From: Flavobacteriales bacterium
GTDB taxonomy: Bacteria; Bacteroidota; Bacteroidia; Flavobacteriales; UA16
Assembly (NCBI GenBank): GCA_030831885.1
Contig: JAURKF010000045.1
Span: forward strand, 1 to 9,706
Reading direction: 5' to 3'
Length of the DNA: 9,706 nt
The translations under genes and the position numbers were made by a program. How positions within the stretch are numbered: position 1 is the stretch's first letter; every line of letters starts with the position of its first letter. The notes beneath the pieces are model-generated. The model saw only the letters and a program-made list of their open reading frames with translations, was not told where the DNA came from and searched no databases. Shown piece by piece: positions 5,791 to 9,706 of this stretch.

Positions 5791-8607
5791 TTACTTGCTG
5801 AGATATAAGTTCCTTTCAGCATATACCTGACGGAAAAACGGATCGCGCAAATCCTTGATAAAGCGAATAGCCTCTCCTGTGCTTTTCATTTCCGGTCCCA
5901 ATTCTTTCTTTACCTCCGGAAACTTTTCATAGCTGAATACGGGAATCTTGATAGCATATCCGTTGCGCTTCGGATTGAACTTGAAGTCGCGCACCTTCTT
6001 CTCGCCCAGCATGACCTTTGTAGCATAATTCACATATGGTTCATCGTATGCCTTTGCAATGAAAGGCACTGTTCGTGAAGCGCGCGGATTGGCTTCAATG
6101 ATGTAAACTACATCATCCTTAATCGCAAATTGAATATTGATAAGCCCAACAGTTTTCAGCGCCTTTGCAATAGTGCGTGTATGTTCTTCAATTTGTGTTA
6201 TGAGAAAATCACCCAAGTTGAATGGCGGCAAAACAGCATAAGAATCACCACTGTGAATACCCGCTGGCTCAATGTGCTGCATGATACCGATGATATACAC
6301 ATCCTCACCATCACAAATGGCGTCAGCCTCGGCTTCAATTGCACCTTCCAAAAAGTGATCGAGCAATATCTTATTGTCCGGCATGTTGTTGAGAATGTTC
6401 ACCACATGCTGTTCCAACTCCGATTCATTAATTACAATCTTCATCTTCTGTCCACCCAGCACGTAGCTTGGTCGCACCAGCAGCGGAAAGCCTAAATCGC
6501 GCGAGAGTTCTATCGCTTGCTCCGCACTTTCCACAACACCGAATTTCGGATACGGAATGTTGTTGTCCTTCAGGAGGGTAGAAAAGCTGCCACGGTCCTC
6601 AGCCAAGTCGAGCGATTTAAAATCGGTACCGATAATTTTGATTCCATACTTATCGAGCTTCTCGGCAAGCTTCAATGCTGTTTGGCCTCCTAGCTGCACA
6701 ATCACACCTTCCGGCTTTTCGTGCTGAATGATATCGTAGATGTGTTCCCAGAACACCGGCTCGAAATAAAGCTTGTCAGCCGTATCGAAATCCGTTGAAA
6801 CAGTTTCGGGATTGCAATTAATCATGATGGTTTCGTAGCCACACTCTCGTGCAGCAAGGACGCCATGCACGCACGAATAGTCGAACTCTATGCCTTGTCC
6901 GATACGATTAGGGCCGCTGCCCAACACAACCACTTTCTTCTTCGTGCTAACTGCGCTTTCATTTTCCTGTTCGAAGGTGCTGTAATAATAAGGTGTCTTC
7001 GCCTCGAATTCAGCAGCACATGTATCGACGAGTTTGTAAACTCTGCGTATGCCCATTTCATTGCGCTTCTTATATACTTCGCTTTCGAGGCAGCGCAAGA
7101 GGTGGGCAATCTGACGATCTGCATAACCCTTTTGCTTGGCCTCAAACATAAGTTCACGCGATATCGAATGAATATCAAACTTATCGATGCGGCGTTCGGT
7201 GTGAATCATATCTTCTATCTGACGCAGGAACCAGGCATCGATACGAGTTTTTTCCTGTACGGTCTTAAACGGAATTCCCAACTTGATGGCATCATAGACA
7301 TGGAACAAACGGTTCCAGCTTGGATGTTCAAGCGAAGCGAGTATCTGCGCCTGATCGCGTAGCTCTCGGCCATCGGCACCCAGACCGTTACGCTTTATTT
7401 CGAGCGATTGACAAGCCTTTTGAAGAGCTTCCTGGAAACTTCGGCCAATGCCCATCACCTCACCCACACTCTTCATTTGCAATCCGAGCTCACGATTGCT
7501 ACCCGGAAACTTATCGAAATTCCAGCGTGGTATTTTCACGATTACATAGTCGAGCGTAGGTTCAAAAAATGCTGATGTCGATTTAGTGATCTGATTCTGC
7601 AATTCATCGAGGTGATAACCAATCGCAAGTTTCGAAGCGATTTTCGCGATTGGATATCCCGTGGCTTTGCTCGCAAGTGCAGACGACCGTGACACACGCG
7701 GGTTGATTTCAATGGCGATGATATCCTCACGCTCGTCGGGACTTACTGCAAACTGAACGTTGCAGCCTCCGGCAAAATTGCCAATGGCGCGCATCATGCG
7801 AATGGCCATGTCGCGCATTTTCTGATAAGTAGTATCGGAAAGTGTCATGGCCGGAGCAACCGTAATACTATCTCCGGTATGAATGCCAATAGGGTCGAAA
7901 TTTTCTATCGAACAAATGATGGTCACATTGTCGTTCGCATCGCGCAGCAACTCCAACTCAAATTCCTTCCAACCCATGAGCGCCTTGTCAATCATCACTT
8001 CATGAATGGGCGAGAGATGTAATCCGCGGTCGAGTAATTTATCGAAGTCGGCCTGTGCGTGTACCAGAGCAGCTCCGCTTCCACCCAGTGTGTAGGAAGG
8101 GCGAATACAAAGCGGAAAACCGAATTCCTGCGCAATTTCCTTTCCCTCCAAAAAACTTTTGGCCGTGCGCTGGGGCGCCATAGGCACACCAATCTCGCCC
8201 ATCAATTTGCGAAATGCCTCGCGGTTTTCGGTTATTTCAATGGCCTTCGTGTCCACACCAATCATACGCACACCATACTCTTCCCAAATCCCCATTTCCT
8301 CGCATTGAATTGCGAGGTTAAGAGCCGTCTGTCCTCCCATGGTAGGCAACACAGCATCAATTTTGTGTTCAGATAGAATTCGCAAAATGCTCTCTGACTC
8401 CAATGGAAGCAAGTACACATTGTCAGCGACTACCTTGTCGGTCATGATGGTAGCCGGGTTGCTATTGATGAGTGTAACGACAATCCCCTCTTCACGCAAC
8501 GAGCGCGCAGCCTGGGATCCGCTATAATCAAATTCGCATGCTTGTCCTATGACGATGGGTCCTGAACCGATAATGAGGACCGACTTAATGGAGTTGTCTT
8601 TGGGCAT
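5791..8607 (-). CDS. carB: Carbamoyl-phosphate synthase large subunit, lacking MGS domain
   Basis: CarB makes carbamoyl phosphate from bicarbonate, two ATP and ammonia delivered by the CarA glutaminase subunit, feeding arginine and pyrimidine synthesis in the cytoplasm. The start at 8607 is chosen because M-P-K-D-N-S-I-K-S-V-L-I aligns residue for residue with the known E. coli N-terminus and follows an A-rich tract; an in-frame ATG at 8628 would add seven residues. Both ATP-grasp halves are present. The first has IVIGQACEFDYSG, GGQTALNLA, RPSYTLGGSG and EINPRVSRSSALASKATG. The second has GPNRIGQGIEFDYS, NCNPETVSTD, GGQTALKLAEK, RPSYVLGGQ and EANPRASRTVPF. The oligomerisation region lies between them. 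At 938 residues it stops where the E. coli protein (1073) enters its allosteric domain, so control by UMP or ornithine through that domain is absent. carA is not adjacent. The stop lies 2 bp from the converging surface-protein gene. Confidence 0.97.
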   Translation of the reverse strand: MPKDNSIKSVLIIGSGPIVIGQACEFDYSGSQAARSLREEGIVVTLINSNPATIMTDKVVADNVYLLPLESESILRILSEHKIDAVLPTMGGQTALNLAIQCEEMGIWEEYGVRMIGVDTKAIEITENREAFRKLMGEIGVPMAPQRTAKSFLEGKEIAQEFGFPLCIRPSYTLGGSGAALVHAQADFDKLLDRGLHLSPIHEVMIDKALMGWKEFELELLRDANDNVTIICSIENFDPIGIHTGDSITVAPAMTLSDTTYQKMRDMAIRMMRAIGNFAGGCNVQFAVSPDEREDIIAIEINPRVSRSSALASKATGYPIAKIASKLAIGYHLDELQNQITKSTSAFFEPTLDYVIVKIPRWNFDKFPGSNRELGLQMKSVGEVMGIGRSFQEALQKACQSLEIKRNGLGADGRELRDQAQILASLEHPSWNRLFHVYDAIKLGIPFKTVQEKTRIDAWFLRQIEDMIHTERRIDKFDIHSISRELMFEAKQKGYADRQIAHLLRCLESEVYKKRNEMGIRRVYKLVDTCAAEFEAKTPYYYSTFEQENESAVSTKKKVVVLGSGPNRIGQGIEFDYSCVHGVLAARECGYETIMINCNPETVSTDFDTADKLYFEPVFWEHIYDIIQHEKPEGVIVQLGGQTALKLAEKLDKYGIKIIGTDFKSLDLAEDRGSFSTLLKDNNIPYPKFGVVESAEQAIELSRDLGFPLLVRPSYVLGGQKMKIVINESELEQHVVNILNNMPDNKILLDHFLEGAIEAEADAICDGEDVYIIGIMQHIEPAGIHSGDSYAVLPPFNLGDFLITQIEEHTRTIAKALKTVGLINIQFAIKDDVVYIIEANPRASRTVPFIAKAYDEPYVNYATKVMLGEKKVRDFKFNPKRNGYAIKIPVFSYEKFPEVKKELGPEMKSTGEAIRFIKDLRDPFFRQVYAERNLYLSK

Positions 8608-8636
8608 TTTTTTTTTATCTGACCACATCTGTAGTC
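8608..8636 (-). promoter_or_regulatory. carB leader: small hairpin and A-tract before the start
   Basis: Read on the minus strand, 8636-8621 forms an imperfect inverted repeat, GACTACA / TGTGGTC with one T-G wobble and a two-base centre. It encloses the upstream in-frame ATG at 8628. It is followed by AGAT and nine A residues running straight into the ATG at 8607. A-rich leaders favour initiation in Bacteroidota, where Shine-Dalgarno sequences are scarce, so this arrangement supports 8607 as the main start. The hairpin is short, and any effect on translation is inference. Confidence 0.4.
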
Positions 8637-8693
8637 AGTTAATCAAAAATGAGTGGAGTTGAATTGCGGCGCGAAGATACTCGTGCCATTGAT

Positions 8694-8703
8694 TGATGCA
8701 TCA
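8694..8703. promoter_or_regulatory. 10-bp palindrome in the divergent intergenic region
   Basis: TGATGCATCA is a perfect palindrome about midway between the divergent starts of carB (8607) and the amidotransferase gene (8794). Its position would suit an operator shared by both promoters, but a 10-bp palindrome is not rare by chance and I do not recognise it as the site of a known regulator. Confidence 0.2.
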
Positions 8704-8761
8704 GGAAGATTTCAATAGCATGTGAATAAGTCCGAAAACGTGCGCGACACCTTCCGGGACG

Positions 8762-8769
8762 TACCTTTG
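8762..8769 (+). promoter_or_regulatory. -7 promoter element for the amidotransferase gene
   Basis: TACCTTTG is an exact match to the Bacteroidota -7 consensus TAnnTTTG. It would place the transcript start near 8775, leaving a leader of about 20 bases before the ATG at 8794. No clear TTTG or TTG is found at the expected -33 distance, so the promoter may be weak or activator-dependent. If real, it excludes the more upstream GTG at 8722 as the translation start. Confidence 0.4.
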
Positions 8770-8793
8770 AAGCCGACCAGATTTTATCGGATC

Positions 8794-9366
8794 ATGCCAA
8801 CCGTCATCATCGACAACTACGACAGCTTCACCTACAACTTGCAGCACTATTTAGAAGCAGTGCTCCAGGAAGAGGTGCATGTTTATCGCAACGATTGCGT
8901 CACGTTGGATGAACTGGATGCCTATCAAAACATCGTGCTCTCACCCGGACCGGGATTACCTGCCGATGCAGGAATAACGATGGCTGTCATCGAACATTTT
9001 AAAACATATAAACGCATACTGGGAGTATGCCTGGGGCATCAGGCGATTGCCCTTGCCTTTGGTGGATCGCTCGATAACCTTCGCACTGTTTTTCATGGAG
9101 TGGCATCGCCAATGCGCATTTTACAACACGATTACATACTGGAAAATTTCGAAAACGAATCGCCTGTAGGCCGCTATCATTCTTGGGTTGTGAACAAACA
9201 GCTTCTGCCTGATTGCCTGGAAATTCTTGCCACCGATGAACATGGCGAAATAATGGCACTTCGACATAAGTCGTTCGATATTCGCGGAGTGCAGTTTCAT
9301 CCGGAAAGCATCATGACACCGCATGGAAAAACACTTATTCGCAACTGGGCATTACATTCTACGTGA
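8794..9366 (+). CDS. trpG/pabA: TrpG/PabA-type glutamine amidotransferase (component II)
   Basis: This cytoplasmic 190-residue class I glutaminase subunit hydrolyses glutamine and passes ammonia to a chorismate-using partner: TrpE for anthranilate (tryptophan) or PabB for aminodeoxychorismate (folate). The family opening IIDNYDSFTYNL is at residues 5-16, the oxyanion segment SPGPGLP at 50-56, and the nucleophile elbow GVCLGHQ at 77-83 with catalytic C79. HGV follows at 101-103, GRYHSW at 126-131, and FHPES at 168-172 supplies H169 and E171. The triad is complete and the length is normal for the family. ATG 8794 is the start because the family's first strand begins there; an upstream GTG at 8722 would add 24 unmatched residues. 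It overlaps the next gene by 4 bp. No component I gene is visible, so TrpG and PabA cannot be told apart; one protein may serve both. Confidence 0.93.
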   Translation: MPTVIIDNYDSFTYNLQHYLEAVLQEEVHVYRNDCVTLDELDAYQNIVLSPGPGLPADAGITMAVIEHFKTYKRILGVCLGHQAIALAFGGSLDNLRTVFHGVASPMRILQHDYILENFENESPVGRYHSWVVNKQLLPDCLEILATDEHGEIMALRHKSFDIRGVQFHPESIMTPHGKTLIRNWALHST

Positions 9367-9706
9367 ACACCATTTTCACATACAACGACCTTCGCTTAGA
9401 ATATGCAGTGACCGGCAGCGGGACCGAAACCATTGTTTGTCTGCATGGATTTGGGAGATCAGCTGATGATTTTCAATTGTTCGCATCTCTACTGAAACCG
9501 CACCAGCGTATGGTTGCCATCAACTTATTTGCCCATGGCAACAGCGTATTTCCCGCGGAAAGAATGAGCAAGCAACCGCTCAGCAAAGTAGAATGGCGCG
9601 ATGCTATAGCTGCGCTGATGGATGCTCTTCAAGCGCCGCAATATCATTTAATGGGCTATAGTATGGGAGGACGAATGGCGATGGTTTTGATGGAAACCAT
9701 GCCCGA
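9363..9706 (+). CDS. Alpha/beta hydrolase, MenH-like (truncated by window edge)
   Basis: The first 114 residues of an alpha/beta hydrolase run off the right edge. It starts at GTG 9363, which overlaps the amidotransferase TGA in GTGA, so translation is probably coupled. The N-terminal strand is followed by the oxyanion HGFGRS motif (residues 28-33), then NLFAHGNS (54-61), the counterpart of the usual D-x-P-G-H-G-x-S, and the nucleophile elbow GYSMGGR (98-104) with Ser100. The elbow followed by M-A-M resembles MenH, the menaquinone-pathway enzyme 2-succinyl-6-hydroxy-2,4-cyclohexadiene-1-carboxylate synthase, whose elbow is often GYSxGGRxA. Many esterases and BioH-like enzymes share these motifs, and the Asp and His of the triad lie beyond the window, so the substrate stays open. 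Pairing with a chorismate-linked gene mildly favours a chorismate-derived pathway. Confidence 0.88.
   Translation, partial: MNTIFTYNDLRLEYAVTGSGTETIVCLHGFGRSADDFQLFASLLKPHQRMVAINLFAHGNSVFPAERMSKQPLSKVEWRDAIAALMDALQAPQYHLMGYSMGGRMAMVLMETMP

Noticed and set aside
5796..5821. Inverted repeat TGCTGA / TCAGCA as a bidirectional terminator between the surface gene and carB
   Set aside because: The stem is about six pairs with a long A/T loop, lies inside the carB coding region, and has no T-tract on either side.
6130..8527. Several plus-strand open frames of 60-165 codons opposite carB
   Set aside because: They lie entirely antisense to a clearly conserved enzyme, lack recognisable motifs or starts, and are explained as mirror frames of its codon use.
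8644..8651. Minus-strand CATTTTTG as the carB promoter -7 element
   Set aside because: It has one mismatch to TAnnTTTG and no TTG or TTTG at the proper upstream distance. The position is plausible but the support is too weak to list as a feature.
8722..8793. GTG at 8722 as the start of the amidotransferase
   Set aside because: The 24 extra residues have no family counterpart, and an exact TAnnTTTG element lies inside the extension at 8762-8769. The ATG at 8794 places the conserved first strand at the N-terminus.
8794..9366. The amidotransferase as the CarA partner of the divergent carB
   Set aside because: CarA has an N-terminal domain of about 150 residues before its glutaminase domain. 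This protein is a lone 190-residue glutaminase opening with IIDNYDSFTYNL, which is typical of TrpG/PabA.

Overview
The window looks like chromosomal DNA from a member of the Bacteroidota, probably a flavobacterium-like or related gliding or adherent lineage. Three things point there. The long left-hand gene ends in a type IX secretion (T9SS) sorting domain with a YPNP motif. Two intergenic regions carry the Bacteroidota -7 promoter element TAnnTTTG. The carbamoyl-phosphate synthase large subunit lacks the C-terminal allosteric domain, as I recall is usual in flavobacteria. No mobile element, tRNA, rRNA or CRISPR array was seen.

Layout from left to right. Positions 1-34 hold the last codons of an OmpA-type protein (tail N-RRTEFKILSL), closed by a strong hairpin plus T-tract terminator at 61-98. 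A well-formed Bacteroidota promoter (116-146) then leads into one very large gene (194-5788, 1864 aa). It encodes a secreted surface protein: signal peptide, 17 tandem cadherin-like/Ig-like repeats of about 93 residues, one clear and one weak SprB-type module, and a T9SS type A sorting domain. Converging on it with a 2-bp gap is carB on the minus strand (about 938 aa). The region 8608-8793 is a divergent intergenic stretch, followed on the plus strand by a class I glutamine amidotransferase of the TrpG/PabA family (8794-9366). Its stop overlaps a GTG start of an alpha/beta hydrolase (9363 to the right edge, truncated).

The genes form at least three transcription units: the OmpA-type gene, the surface-protein gene, and carB facing the amidotransferase-hydrolase pair. 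The surface protein is exported by Sec and then probably by the T9SS to act outside the cell as an adhesin or matrix protein. carB serves arginine and pyrimidine synthesis; its partner carA is not in the window. The amidotransferase supplies ammonia to a chorismate-using synthase encoded elsewhere (folate or tryptophan branch). I see no clearly new multi-gene system. The most unusual material is the repeat protein, with a recurrent cysteine pair and an acidic loop in nearly every repeat.
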